A stretch of 64,000 nucleotides of DNA from JBFWRK01 sp050248955 (GCA_050248955.1 JBFWRK010000001.1:692654-756653); one strand, 5' to 3'. Counted from the first letter of the stretch, positions 34,752-43,094 are shown. Numbers and translations: made by a program. The notes: generated by a model not told the origin, from the sequence alone.

Positions 34752-35674
34752 ACCCGCCCAGCGGGCCTCGGCGACCGGTCGCGATCGTCGGTGCCACGGC
34801 GACCGGCAAGTCCGCGCTCGCGCACGTCGCAGCGCGTATCCGAGCGGACGTCGAGCTGGTCTCGATCGACGCGATGCAGGTCTACCGCGGGCTCGACATC
34901 GGCACCGCGAAGCCGACCGCCGCCGAGCGGGCCGAGCTCTGCTACCACGGCATCGATCTCGTCGAGCCGAGCGAGACGTTCTCGGTCGCGGACTTCGTCG
35001 CCGCCTACGACCGCGCGCTCGCGGGCATCGCCGGCCGTGGACACCGGCCACTGATCGTCGGTGGCACCGGCCTCTACCTCCGGGCGATCACGGATGGCCT
35101 CGACCTCGCCGGCAGCTGGCCCGATCTACGCGCCGAGCTCGAAGCCGAGACCGACATCGCCGCGCTCTACGAACGGCTCCGGGGCCTCGACCCGCTCGCC
35201 GCCGAACGGATCGAGCCTGCCAACCAGCGCCGCATCGTGCGCGCGCTCGAAGTGTGCATCGGCAGCGGCCGGTCGTTCAGTTCATACGGTCCGGGCCTCA
35301 CCGTCTACGGCGAGCCGCGGGTCGAGCAGATCGGCCTCCGCTGGGAGCGCGCCGCGTTGTCGGCGCGCATCGAGCGACGCGTGCGACAGATGATGGCCGA
35401 CGGCCTCCTCGGCGAGGTCGAGCGGCTGCTCGCGGCACCCGGCGGACTGTCTCGCACCGCCCGCCAAGCGCTCGGGTACAAGGAGCTGATCGACCACCTG
35501 GAGGGCCGGGTCGCGCTCGACCAGGCGGTGCAGGCGATCGTCGTGCGGACCCGTCAGTTCGCGGTCCGCCAGGATCGTTGGTTCCGCCGGGACCCCCGCA
35601 TACGCTGGCTGGACATCGACAGCGACCCCGTCGGCGAGGCGCTGCCCGAGCTCCTGAAGGCGATCGACCGATGA
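34748..35674 (+). CDS. miaA: tRNA dimethylallyltransferase
   Basis: This 308-residue protein has a GTG start overlapping the miaB stop (GTGA). It transfers dimethylallyl to N6 of A37 in UNN-reading tRNAs, giving the substrate of MiaB. The P-loop is GATATGKS (residues 15-22); SIDAMQVYRGLDIGTAKP and VGGTGLYLRAI are family signatures, and RTRQFAVRQDRWFRRDPRIRW is the C-terminal tRNA-contact region. Coupled upstream to miaB and downstream to dapF by ATGA. Confidence 0.96.
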   Translation: MNPPSGPRRPVAIVGATATGKSALAHVAARIRADVELVSIDAMQVYRGLDIGTAKPTAAERAELCYHGIDLVEPSETFSVADFVAAYDRALAGIAGRGHRPLIVGGTGLYLRAITDGLDLAGSWPDLRAELEAETDIAALYERLRGLDPLAAERIEPANQRRIVRALEVCIGSGRSFSSYGPGLTVYGEPRVEQIGLRWERAALSARIERRVRQMMADGLLGEVERLLAAPGGLSRTARQALGYKELIDHLEGRVALDQAVQAIVVRTRQFAVRQDRWFRRDPRIRWLDIDSDPVGEALPELLKAIDR

Positions 35675-36480
35675 CCACGCTGACGAAGCACCACGGACTC
35701 GGCAACGACTTCCTGGTGCTGTTCGACGATCAGCCACTCGTGCGGCTGCCGTTCGAAGTGCTGGCGAAGCAGTGGTGCGACCGCCGCCGCGGGTTCGGTG
35801 CTGACGGCTTGCTGATCGGGCTGACGAACGTCGATGCCGCGACCTGCGACGTCGGCATGGTGCTCTACAACGCCGACGGGAGTCGGGCCGAGATGAGCGG
35901 CAACGGCATCCGCTGCCTCGCCCAGGCCGCCGCGGCGCGGATCGGGATGACGAGCGGGACGCTGCGGATCTCGACCGATGCCGGCGTGCGAACGGTCGCT
36001 ATCCGACCCGGGGACGACAGCCGGACGATCCTCGCCAGCGTCGACATGGGTGAGGTCACGACGCTCGACGCGCCGGCGGGCTGGCACGCGCTCGGGTGCG
36101 ATCCGATGCGACCCGTCGCCCATCTCGGCCTCGGCAACCCGCACAGCGTCGTCGGCGTCGAGGAGATCCTCGTCGTCGATCTCGCGACGCTCGGCGCGAA
36201 GGTGCCCGACGTGAACCTCGAAGTCGTCGAGCCGGGCCCTGAGGCGCACGCGATCACGATGCGCGTGCACGAGCGCGGCGCCGGCATCACCGAGGCGTGC
36301 GGGACCGGCGCCTGCGCGTCGGCATGGGCCGCCGTCGAGTGGGGCCTCATCGCTGCGTCGGTACCGGAAATCGTGGTGCACATGGACGGCGGGGATGCCA
36401 CAGTGCGTCTGCACGAGCCGGAGTGCGGCCACGTCACGCTGACCGGCCCGGCGACCTTCGTCGGGACGATCACGGCATGA
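35671..36480 (+). CDS. dapF: diaminopimelate epimerase
   Basis: This 269-residue protein has an ATG in ATGA overlap with miaA. It interconverts LL- and meso-diaminopimelate for lysine and peptidoglycan. The two catalytic cysteines are Cys82 in MSGNGIRC and about Cys210 in TEACGTGACAS; GLGNDFLV opens the fold and GLGNPHSVV is the mirrored motif. The stop again forms ATGA, starting the micro-ORF chain that leads to hflX. Confidence 0.96.
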   Translation: MTTLTKHHGLGNDFLVLFDDQPLVRLPFEVLAKQWCDRRRGFGADGLLIGLTNVDAATCDVGMVLYNADGSRAEMSGNGIRCLAQAAAARIGMTSGTLRISTDAGVRTVAIRPGDDSRTILASVDMGEVTTLDAPAGWHALGCDPMRPVAHLGLGNPHSVVGVEEILVVDLATLGAKVPDVNLEVVEPGPEAHAITMRVHERGAGITEACGTGACASAWAAVEWGLIAASVPEIVVHMDGGDATVRLHEPECGHVTLTGPATFVGTITA

Positions 36481-36494
36481 GCGGAGAGCAATGA
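36477..36494 (+). CDS. micro-ORF 1 (MSGEQ)
   Basis: The ATG overlaps the dapF stop as ATGA; five codons, then a TGA overlapping the next ATG. First link of a possible re-initiation chain. Peptide function is not implied. Confidence 0.35.
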   Translation: MSGEQ

Positions 36495-36532
36495 GCGAGC
36501 CGGCCCGAGCGGCAGAGAGCGGAGAACGATGA
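36491..36532 (+). CDS. micro-ORF 2 (MSEPARAAESGER)
   Basis: Thirteen codons start at the ATGA of micro-ORF 1 and end at the ATGA of micro-ORF 3. GGAG stands 5 bases before its start. Confidence 0.35.
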   Translation: MSEPARAAESGER

Positions 36533-36579
36533 GCGAGCGCGGCGAGCCGGCCCGAGCGGCCGAGAGCGGAGAACGATGA
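36529..36579 (+). CDS. micro-ORF 3 (MSERGEPARAAESGER)
   Basis: Sixteen codons, ATGA-linked on both sides, encoded by a full 47-bp unit. Confidence 0.35.
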   Translation: MSERGEPARAAESGER

Positions 36580-36626
36580 GCGAGCGCAGCGAGCCGGCCC
36601 GAGCGGCCGAGAGCGGAGAACAATGA
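36576..36626 (+). CDS. micro-ORF 4 (MSERSEPARAAESGEQ)
   Basis: Sixteen codons; the TGA overlaps the hflX ATG at 36623. It differs from micro-ORF 3 at two residues. Confidence 0.35.
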   Translation: MSERSEPARAAESGEQ

Positions 36627-37924
36627 GCGGATACGGCGAAGCACTCGGCACGACGCTGATCGAGCGGACGACGCGGGAGAAGATCGTTCTCGTCGGGGTG
36701 ACGCTGCCGCCGTACACGGACGAGGACACCGAGGCAAGTCTCGACGAGCTCGCGCTGCTCGTCGACACCGCCGGCGCCGACGAGGTCGCCCGGATCCAGC
36801 AGCGGCGCGAGCACCCCGACTCGGCGTTCTACCTCGGCAAGGGAAAGGTCGAGGAGCTGAAGGAGCTGTGCCTCGCGGTCGATGCCGACACCGTGGTGTT
36901 CGACAACGAGCTCGCGCCGGCGCAGCAGTACAACCTCGAGAAGCTGCTCGGGCGCACGGCGATCGACCGGACCGCGGTGATCCTCGACATCTTCGCCCAG
37001 AACGCGCACACCCTCGAGGGCCGCGCGCAGGTCGAGCTCGCACTGCTCCGTTATCGGCTGCCCCGGATGCGCCGCGGTGCGAGCGCGAAGCTCTCGCAGC
37101 AGCGCGGCGGCATCGGCTCCCGCTTCGGTAGCGGCGAGACGAAGCTCGAGGTCGATCGGCGGCGGATCAAGAGCCGCATCTCGAAGCTCGAGTCGGAGCT
37201 GAAGGATCTGCAGCGCACCCGCCAGCTCCAACGCAAGAGTCGTGGTCGAAGCGGGCTCGCCAGCATCTCGATCGTCGGGTACACGAATGCCGGGAAGTCG
37301 ACGCTGCTCAACCGGCTCACACAGGCCGGGGTGCTCGTCGAGAACCGGCTGTTCGCCACGCTCGACCCCACGACGCGCCGCCTCGCACTGCCCGGCGGCG
37401 AACCCGTCCTCGTGACCGACACGGTCGGGTTCGTGAAGCGGCTCCCGCACGGGCTCGTCGAGGCGTTCAAGAGCACGCTCGAGGTCGTCGCCGAGGCCGA
37501 CCTGCTCGTGCACGTCGTCGACGCGAGCGCGCCCGATCCCGAGGCGCAGATCACCGCCGTCCGGATCGTGCTCGACGAGATCGATGCGCAGCGGGTGCCC
37601 GAGCTGATCGTCGTGAACAAGGCCGACCTCGCGCCCGACTCGGCCAAGCAGCTGGTCGCCGACCACGAGGGCGCGGTCGCGATCAGCGCGCTCACGGGCG
37701 AGGGCATCGACGACTTCCTGGCCACGATCGCCGACCGCCTCCGCGCGCTCGCCACCATCACCGAGCTCCTCGTACCGTACGAACGCGGCGACGTCCTCGC
37801 CTCCGTCCACCGCGAGGGCGAGGTCGTGTCGACCGCCCACGAGTCGGGCGGTGTGCGAGTGCGGGCCCGGTTGGCGGAAGCGTCCGTCGGGCGGCTCGCG
37901 CAGTTCGTGGTTTCGCCGAACTGA
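36623..37924 (+). CDS. hflX: GTPase HflX
   Basis: This 433-residue ribosome-associated GTPase splits stalled or heat-damaged 70S ribosomes. The N-terminal HflX domain contains YLGKGKVEELKELC and the family loop LPRMRRGASAKLSQQRGGIGSRFGSGETKLEVDRRRI. The GTPase domain has P-loop GYTNAGKST (about 219-227), DTVGF (G3) and NKAD (G4). It starts at the last ATGA of the micro-ORF chain, so its translation may depend on ribosomes arriving from dapF. Confidence 0.96.
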   Translation: MSGYGEALGTTLIERTTREKIVLVGVTLPPYTDEDTEASLDELALLVDTAGADEVARIQQRREHPDSAFYLGKGKVEELKELCLAVDADTVVFDNELAPAQQYNLEKLLGRTAIDRTAVILDIFAQNAHTLEGRAQVELALLRYRLPRMRRGASAKLSQQRGGIGSRFGSGETKLEVDRRRIKSRISKLESELKDLQRTRQLQRKSRGRSGLASISIVGYTNAGKSTLLNRLTQAGVLVENRLFATLDPTTRRLALPGGEPVLVTDTVGFVKRLPHGLVEAFKSTLEVVAEADLLVHVVDASAPDPEAQITAVRIVLDEIDAQRVPELIVVNKADLAPDSAKQLVADHEGAVAISALTGEGIDDFLATIADRLRALATITELLVPYERGDVLASVHREGEVVSTAHESGGVRVRARLAEASVGRLAQFVVSPN

Positions 37925-37949
37925 CCCCGTCGGGCAGCATGGCGGGTGC

Positions 37950-39068
37950 ATGTCCTCCGTCGCTGCTGGATTCGTCCCCCCGCCCTATCCCTACGATCGG
38001 CTCGATCGGTTCAAGCCGCTCGCCGAGGCGTTCGAGGGTGGACTCGTCGACCTGTCGATCGGCACGCCGTGCGACCCGCCACCAGCGGCCGTGCTCGACG
38101 CACTCGCCACGTCGGACAGCGAGCGGGGCTACCCGCCGAGCATCGGCACCGAGGCGCTGCGCCGTGCGATACGAGGGTGGCTGGCTCGGCGCTTCGCGGT
38201 CGACGTCTCGATCGATCAGGTGGCCGCATGCATCGGCACGAAGGAGTTCGTCGCGACGCTGCCGCAGTGGATGAAGCTCCGCACGCCGACGCGCGACACG
38301 GTGCTCTATCCGGCTGTCGCCTACCCGACGTACGAGATGGGCGCGATCCTCGCCGGGTGCCGGCCCGTCGCGGTGCCGGCGAGCGCGAGCGGCGGAGTCG
38401 ACCTCGGCGCGATCGACCCCGCTGACGCAGCGCGGGCGTTGCTGCTGTGGACCAACAGCCCGAGCAACCCGACGGGCGCGCTCGACGATCTCGGCGCGGC
38501 GGCGGCGTGGGGCCGCGCGAACGACGTCCCGGTGTTCAGCGACGAGTGCTACGTCGAGTTCACCTGGGACGGACCCGGCCGCACGATCCTCGAGCACGGG
38601 CTCGACGGCGTCGTCGCCGTCCACTCGCTGTCGAAGCGCTCGAACCTGGCGGGCTTGCGGGTCGGCTTCTATGCCGGTGACGCGGCGATCGTCGACTACT
38701 TGCGCGAGGTCCGCAAGCACGTCGGGATGCTCGTGCCTGGCCCAGCGCAGGCAGCGGCGGTCGTCGCGCTCGCCGACGACGAGCACGTCGCCGAGCAACG
38801 GGAGCGATACCGCCGGCGTCTCGACCAGATGGCGACGACGTTGTCTCGCTGGTCGGGGCTCGAGATCCCGCTGCCGGCGGGTGGGTTCTACCTCTGGTTC
38901 GACGCCGGCGATGGATGGGCGTTCGCGGAGCGCCTGGCCGCTGAAGGCGGTGCGCTCGTCAGCCCTGGCGATTTCTACGGCGCGGGCGGTGCCCAGAACA
39001 TCCGGGTCGCCGTGGTACAACCTGATGATCGATTGACGCTCGTAGCCGAGCGACTGGGGGTTGCATGA
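37950..39068 (+). CDS. dapC: succinyldiaminopimelate aminotransferase-like (class I/II)
   Basis: This 372-residue PLP enzyme starts at the ATG MSSVAAGFVPPPYPYDRLDRFK. VDLSIGTPCDPPP and the GYPPSIGTEALRRAI motif are typical of actinobacterial DapC; the PLP Lys is about residue 229 in SLSKRSNLAGLRVG, with NSPSNPTG as the cofactor loop. Together with dapF and a dapE-like gene nearby it suggests the succinylase branch of lysine/DAP synthesis. Other class I aminotransferase substrates cannot be excluded. Confidence 0.85.
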   Translation: MSSVAAGFVPPPYPYDRLDRFKPLAEAFEGGLVDLSIGTPCDPPPAAVLDALATSDSERGYPPSIGTEALRRAIRGWLARRFAVDVSIDQVAACIGTKEFVATLPQWMKLRTPTRDTVLYPAVAYPTYEMGAILAGCRPVAVPASASGGVDLGAIDPADAARALLLWTNSPSNPTGALDDLGAAAAWGRANDVPVFSDECYVEFTWDGPGRTILEHGLDGVVAVHSLSKRSNLAGLRVGFYAGDAAIVDYLREVRKHVGMLVPGPAQAAAVVALADDEHVAEQRERYRRRLDQMATTLSRWSGLEIPLPAGGFYLWFDAGDGWAFAERLAAEGGALVSPGDFYGAGGAQNIRVAVVQPDDRLTLVAERLGVA

Positions 39069-40132
39069 TGTCCTACCAACCGAACACCGCAGTGCAGCCG
39101 GTGACGCCGGCTGCACCTGTGGCGGTGCCGGGAAAGGGCGGCATCTGGTTGGGCGTCCTGCTCCTCCTGGCCGGCATCGGTGGTGCGATCGCGACGTTCA
39201 TCGCGCAGCAGACGGCGTACGACGGAACCGTCGAGAACCTCGAGCGGGCCGTGCCAGGCTACCGCACCGAGCTCGTGTTCGAGAAGACCGGGACGTTCAC
39301 GATCTACTACGAGTACGACGGTGATTTCACGACCCGCCTCGACGGCAGCGACCAGTCGATCGACCTCGATGCGCCCGCCACCCCGCCCGAGTTCGACGTC
39401 CGCCTGCTCGACCAGAACGGTGAAGAGGTCCGACTCCGCGAGAGCGGTCCCGACCTGACGTACGACACGAGTGGGTTCAAGGGCACCGCGTACCGTCAGG
39501 TGACGATCGAGGACGAGGGGCGCTACACGCTCGAGATCGTGCCCGACGCCGACAGCTCGCGGTTCGCGCTCGCGGTGGGCAAGGGCACCGTGTCGGAGCC
39601 GTCGGCAGTGCTGCCGGCGATCATCGGTCTGGTTGGCTTGGGACTCGGGTTGGGCGTGATCCTGATCTCCGCAGGTCGGCGCAAGCGGTTGTTGCGGGCG
39701 CGATCGGCGAGCTTGGCGAGCTCGATGCCGGCGCCGCCCGCCGGCTACCCGGCGCCGCCCACCGCGCCCCCGGGCTACGACGTGCCTGGTTCGCCCGTTG
39801 CCGGTTGGTCCCCGCAGGGTGGATCGTTCGCGCCGCCCGGCTCCCCGCCGCCCGCTTCGGTGCCCACGGTCTCCGTGCCGACGGTGCCCGTACCGACCGT
39901 GCCGACCGTGCCCGTGCCGACCGTGCCCACGGTTCCCGTGCCCGTCTCGACCGTCGCGGCGCCGAGGCCCGCCTCGCCACCGCCGGCGCCCGACACATCA
40001 GCGCCTGACTCCCTGTCCTCGCCGACGCCACAATCGCCGTTGCCGCCGCCTCCGCCCCTGCCGCCCGAGGAGACCGAGCCGACGCCCTCTGCGCCGACGT
40101 CGCCGTGGGCAGCACCCACGCCGCCGGAGTGA
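39065..40132 (+). CDS. membrane protein with extracytoplasmic beta domain and Pro-rich tail
   Basis: This 355-residue protein starts at an ATG-ATG overlapping the dapC-like stop. One transmembrane helix near residues 26-47 (GIWLGVLLLLAGIGGAIATFI) and another near 180-200 (VLPAIIGLVGLGLGLGVILIS) bracket a beta-rich domain (YRTELVFEKTGTFTIYYEYDG...GRYTLEIVPD). The tail from residue 215 is Pro/Ala/Ser-rich with PTVPV repeats and is presumably cytoplasmic. No family with known function recognised. Confidence 0.7.
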   Translation: MMSYQPNTAVQPVTPAAPVAVPGKGGIWLGVLLLLAGIGGAIATFIAQQTAYDGTVENLERAVPGYRTELVFEKTGTFTIYYEYDGDFTTRLDGSDQSIDLDAPATPPEFDVRLLDQNGEEVRLRESGPDLTYDTSGFKGTAYRQVTIEDEGRYTLEIVPDADSSRFALAVGKGTVSEPSAVLPAIIGLVGLGLGLGVILISAGRRKRLLRARSASLASSMPAPPAGYPAPPTAPPGYDVPGSPVAGWSPQGGSFAPPGSPPPASVPTVSVPTVPVPTVPTVPVPTVPTVPVPVSTVAAPRPASPPPAPDTSAPDSLSSPTPQSPLPPPPPLPPEETEPTPSAPTSPWAAPTPPE

Positions 40133-40214
40133 TGTTGAACACTTCGTGAAGAGGCACACCTAGCGTGTGATTTCAGCCACCGTGAGCAATTTTCCCGACG
40201 AAGTCGACACATGA

Positions 40215-40250
40215 TGACAGTTCCGTTACACTGTCACTCGGTTGTAACGG
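40215..40250. promoter_or_regulatory. overlapping inverted repeats upstream of the CAP lipoprotein gene
   Basis: TGACAG/CTGTCA (40215-40220, 40231-40236) and CCGTTAC/GTAACGG (40223-40229, 40244-40250) interlock, so only one can form at a time. They sit 26-60 bases before the gene and overlap TTACACT, a likely -10. Candidate operator or alternative RNA folds. Confidence 0.4.
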
Positions 40251-40275
40251 GACAACATCGGCGGAGGTCGGGCAA

Positions 40276-40719
40276 ATGGCACAGGCAATCAAGCAGCGGA
40301 CACGTGTATTCGGCGTGCTGGCGGCGGTACTCGTCGCGGCGTTGGCGCTCGGCGCCTGCAGCCCGGCGGCCGAAGACCAGGACTACGCGATGGTCAACGC
40401 GCTGCGCGGTAGCTACGGCCTCGGCGGGCTCGGCCGGTCCGGTGAGCTGGACGCGAAGGCACGGGCACAGGCCGATCGCATGGCCAAGCGAGGCACCATC
40501 TACCACTCGACCAACCTGGCCGCAGGTGTCAGCCCGGGCTGGCGGTTGATCGGCGAGAACGTCGCCGTTGCCGGCAGCATCGAGCAGGCCCAGTCCGCGC
40601 TCGAGGCCTCGCCGGGCCACCTGGCGAACATGGTCAACGGCGAGTTCACCGAAGTCGGCATCGGCGTCACGGCCAGCAACGGCCGCGTCTACGTCGTGCA
40701 GGTCTTCGTCGGCAGGTAG
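40276..40719 (+). CDS. CAP-domain lipoprotein
   Basis: This 147-residue protein has a signal peptide VFGVLAAVLVAALALGAC, with lipobox LGAC and lipidation Cys at 28. The CAP/SCP fold follows (ALRGSYGLGGLGRSGELDAKARAQADRMAKRGTIYHSTNL, RLIGENVAVAGSIEQAQSALEASPGHLANMVNGEFTEVGIGV). The usual CAP His/Glu positions are present in IYHS, GENV and GHLANM. It acts outside the membrane; CAP proteins in bacteria are linked to envelope maintenance, exact role unknown. Confidence 0.85.
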   Translation: MAQAIKQRTRVFGVLAAVLVAALALGACSPAAEDQDYAMVNALRGSYGLGGLGRSGELDAKARAQADRMAKRGTIYHSTNLAAGVSPGWRLIGENVAVAGSIEQAQSALEASPGHLANMVNGEFTEVGIGVTASNGRVYVVQVFVGR

Positions 40720-40752
40720 CCGCGACCCCGGACGTTGCCTAGCCTCGGCCGG

Positions 40753-41820
40753 GTGACCGACCTGCTGGAGCTCACGGCATACCTCGTCGACATCCCTTCC
40801 GAGAGCCACGACGAGGCGGCGATCACGTCGTGGCTCGAGGCGGAGCTCCGTCGGTCGGCGCCGTGGTTGACGATCGAGCGGGTGGGCTTGAACCTGGTCG
40901 CACGAACCGAGCTCGGTCGGCGCCACCGCCTCGTCATCGCCGGGCACACCGACACGGTGCCGATCAACGGCAACGTCCCGTCGCGCCGTGAGGGCGACGT
41001 GCTGTGGGGTTGTGGCACGAGCGACATGAAATCGGGCCTCGCCGTGATGCTCGAGCTCGCCCGCAGCATCGAGTCTCCGGCGATCGACGTCACCTTCGTG
41101 TTCTACGAAGCAGAGGAGGTCGATTCGCGCTTCAACGGGCTCGAGCGACTCGTGAACGAACGCCCCGAACTGCTCGCCGGCGATGTGGCACTGCTCGGCG
41201 AACCGACCGACGGCGTGATCGAGGCCGGCTGTCAGGGCACGATGCGGATCCGGTTGCGCCTCGCCGGCCGCCGGGCACACACCGCCCGGCCATGGATGGG
41301 ACGCAACGCGATCCACCGCGCGGGTGAGGTCCTCGCCGTGCTCTCGGGCTACGCGGAACGTCGTCCCGTCATCGACGGCTGCGAGTACCGCGAGGCGCTG
41401 CAGGCGGTGAAGATCGAAGGGGGCGTCGCCGGGAACGTCGTGCCGGACGACGTGACCCTCCTGATCAACCATCGCTTCGCGCCCGATCGTTCGGTCGATG
41501 ACGCGACCGCCCACGTGCGTTCCCTGCTCGCCGGCGTGCTCGACGACGACGACGAGTTCGAGGTCGTCGATCACGCCGACGGCGCAGTCCCCGCGCTGAG
41601 CCATCCGGTCATGGCAGCGCTGATCGGACGCAACGCGCTGCCGGTGCGAGCCAAGCTCGGCTGGACCGACGTGGCCCGCTTCGCCCGACTCGGCATCCCG
41701 GCGGCCAACTTCGGGCCTGGCGACGCGACCATCGCCCACATGCAGGACGAGCGCGTGGAGCGAGCGCCGATCGAGCGGACCTATGCGGCACTGCTGGATC
41801 TGCTGACGAACGGCGCGTGA
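40753..41820 (+). CDS. dapE: succinyl-diaminopimelate desuccinylase-like M20 peptidase
   Basis: This 355-residue protein has a GTG 7 bases after TAGCCT (likely leaderless). It is an M20 di-zinc hydrolase: His in VIAGHTDTVP, bridging Asp in GCGTSDMKSGLAV, base/ligand Glu pair in YEAEEVDS, Glu in LLGEPTDG, and the terminal His in GDATIAHMQDE. The dimerisation domain (GTMRIRLRLAGRRAHTARPWMGRNAI) is intact. This is the form annotated as DapE in actinobacteria and complements dapC and dapF nearby. Confidence 0.88.
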   Translation: MTDLLELTAYLVDIPSESHDEAAITSWLEAELRRSAPWLTIERVGLNLVARTELGRRHRLVIAGHTDTVPINGNVPSRREGDVLWGCGTSDMKSGLAVMLELARSIESPAIDVTFVFYEAEEVDSRFNGLERLVNERPELLAGDVALLGEPTDGVIEAGCQGTMRIRLRLAGRRAHTARPWMGRNAIHRAGEVLAVLSGYAERRPVIDGCEYREALQAVKIEGGVAGNVVPDDVTLLINHRFAPDRSVDDATAHVRSLLAGVLDDDDEFEVVDHADGAVPALSHPVMAALIGRNALPVRAKLGWTDVARFARLGIPAANFGPGDATIAHMQDERVERAPIERTYAALLDLLTNGA

Positions 41821-41849
41821 TGGTCGCCGGCCGTCGAGATCGGTCGTGA

Positions 41850-42482
41850 TCAGTACCGGCGGAGCACCGTGACGACCTTGCCGAAGACCTCCACCTGGTC
41901 GGCACCGAACACCATCGGCTGGAGGCTGGGATTGTGCGGCACGAGCGTGATTTGGCCGTTCGAACGCTGGAAGGTCTTGACCGTCGCCTCCTCGCCCGGG
42001 ATGCCGGCGACGACGATGTCGCCGTTGACCACGGCGCCGACCTGGCGGCAGACGACGTAGTCGCCGTCCAAGATGCCGGCGTCGACCATCGAATCGCCTC
42101 GCACCCGCAGCATGAACAGCTCGCCGTCACCCGTGAAGTCGACCGGCAGCGGGTAGAGCTCTTCGACGTTCTCGTGAGCGAGCACGTTGACGCCGGCGGC
42201 GACGTCGCCGACGAGCGGGATCGCCCGCACCGGGCGCCGCTCCATCTGTGCGCCACTGCTCGGGTCGAACAGCACTTCGATCGCCCGCGGCTTGGTGGGA
42301 TCACGGCGCAGGTAGCCGAGCCGCTGGAGCGTGGCGAGGTGGTTGTGCACGGTGGAGGGCGAGGTGAGACCGACCGCCTCGCCGATCTCGCGCACGGACG
42401 GCGGGTAGCCCCGCTCCTGCATGTGACGTTCGATCACATCGAGGATCTCGCGCTGACGGGAGGTGAGGACGGCGTCAACCAT
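41850..42482 (-). CDS. lexA: SOS repressor LexA
   Basis: This 210-residue protein is taken from the ATG MVDAVLTSRQ; MEHMVDA at 42491 is the alternative start. The N-terminal winged HTH includes YPPSVREIGEAVGLTSPSTVHNHLATLQRLGYL. Self-cleavage occurs at Ala96-Gly97 (VGDVAAGVNV), with nucleophile Ser131 (RGDSMVDAG) and Lys169 (ATVKTFQR). It represses recA and its own divergent region through the boxes at 42516-42612. Confidence 0.97.
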   Translation of the reverse strand: MVDAVLTSRQREILDVIERHMQERGYPPSVREIGEAVGLTSPSTVHNHLATLQRLGYLRRDPTKPRAIEVLFDPSSGAQMERRPVRAIPLVGDVAAGVNVLAHENVEELYPLPVDFTGDGELFMLRVRGDSMVDAGILDGDYVVCRQVGAVVNGDIVVAGIPGEEATVKTFQRSNGQITLVPHNPSLQPMVFGADQVEVFGKVVTVLRRY

Positions 42483-42515
42483 GTGCTCCACCGTACTGAT
42501 GTTCGCCCGTCAGGT

Positions 42516-42612
42516 CAAACATCTGTTCGTGCAACATCTGTTCGTCGCGCGGGTTGACTCGAACGGACGTTCGTCCTAGTCTACGAACAGTCGTTCGACA
42601 AACAGGCGTTCG
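42516..42612. promoter_or_regulatory. array of five LexA-type boxes between lexA and the LysM gene
   Basis: There are two perfect sites, CGAACGGACGTTCG (42560-42573) and CGAACAGTCGTTCG (42584-42597), and three with one weakened half: CAAACATCTGTTCG (42516-42529), GCAACATCTGTTCG (42531-42544) and CAAACAGGCGTTCG (42599-42612). Centre spacings are 15, 29, 24 and 15 bp. Both divergent genes should be SOS-controlled. Confidence 0.8.
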
Positions 42613-42656
42613 TCGCCTGTGGAAGATGTCCTGTGGATGATGTGAGGAGCTCGACG

Positions 42657-43040
42657 GTGGCGACCACGATGAACCTGCTGCAGCCCTATGTGGGCACGCG
42701 AGATGTTGATCGTCGCTTCGTCCGCCGCCGCACCGCGGCGGCCGGGATCCTGCTCGCGCTGTGCGTTGCGCTCGGCATCGCGCTGTTCCAACTCGAGGTT
42801 CGACCCGGCGGCATACCTGCCTCTGCCGCTGGGTCGGGCCCGGCATCGGCCAGCCAGCCGGCCGTCCTACCGGCTGGCGTGGCCGATCGTTTCTACATCG
42901 TCGAGGCGGGGGACTCCCTGTGGTCGATCGCTCGGGCCCACGCGCCCCACCGTGACGTGCGCGTCTACGCCGACGAGCTCGAGGAGCTCAACGGTGGCAC
43001 CCGCATCCAGCCCGGGCAACGCCTGCTCCTTCCGGGCTGA
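42657..43040 (+). CDS. LysM membrane protein, likely SOS cell-division regulator (ChiZ/YneA-like)
   Basis: This 127-residue protein has a GTG at 42657 preceded by GAGGAG with 7 bases spacing. A basic N-terminus precedes one transmembrane helix (AAAGILLALCVALGIALF, about 28-45), and residues 78-127 form a LysM domain (RFYIVEAGDSLWSIARAHAP...LNGGTRIQPGQRLLLPG). Divergent from lexA under shared LexA boxes, it matches the position and architecture of B. subtilis YneA and M. tuberculosis ChiZ, which halt septation during DNA damage. Function by analogy; no sequence proof of the inhibitory segment. Confidence 0.8.
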   Translation: MATTMNLLQPYVGTRDVDRRFVRRRTAAAGILLALCVALGIALFQLEVRPGGIPASAAGSGPASASQPAVLPAGVADRFYIVEAGDSLWSIARAHAPHRDVRVYADELEELNGGTRIQPGQRLLLPG

Positions 43041-43094
43041 TACCCGAGAGGCGGCGAGGTCCGGGACCATGGTGCGCTCCGCTACCGTCGCGCT

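Larger units (their letters stand above)
36477..36626 (+). repeat. 47-bp tandem repeat carrying ATGA-linked micro-ORFs between dapF and hflX
   Basis: Units starting at 36481 (shortened to 38 bp), 36519 and 36566 (47 bp each) and 36613 (partial) have the plan GCGGAGAACGATGAGCGAGC followed by CGGCCCGAGCGGCCGA. Each holds a GGAG ribosome-like site 4-5 bases before ATGAGCG, copying the start region of hflX. The unit also contains the 17-mer present at 24085. Confidence 0.85.

Noticed and set aside
36470..37951. 493-codon minus-strand frame
   Set aside because: Antisense of hflX and the 47-bp repeats; no protein features.
39890..39960. Short GTGCCGACC-type tandem repeats
   Set aside because: They encode the PTVPV proline-rich tail of a membrane protein; ordinary coding repetition.
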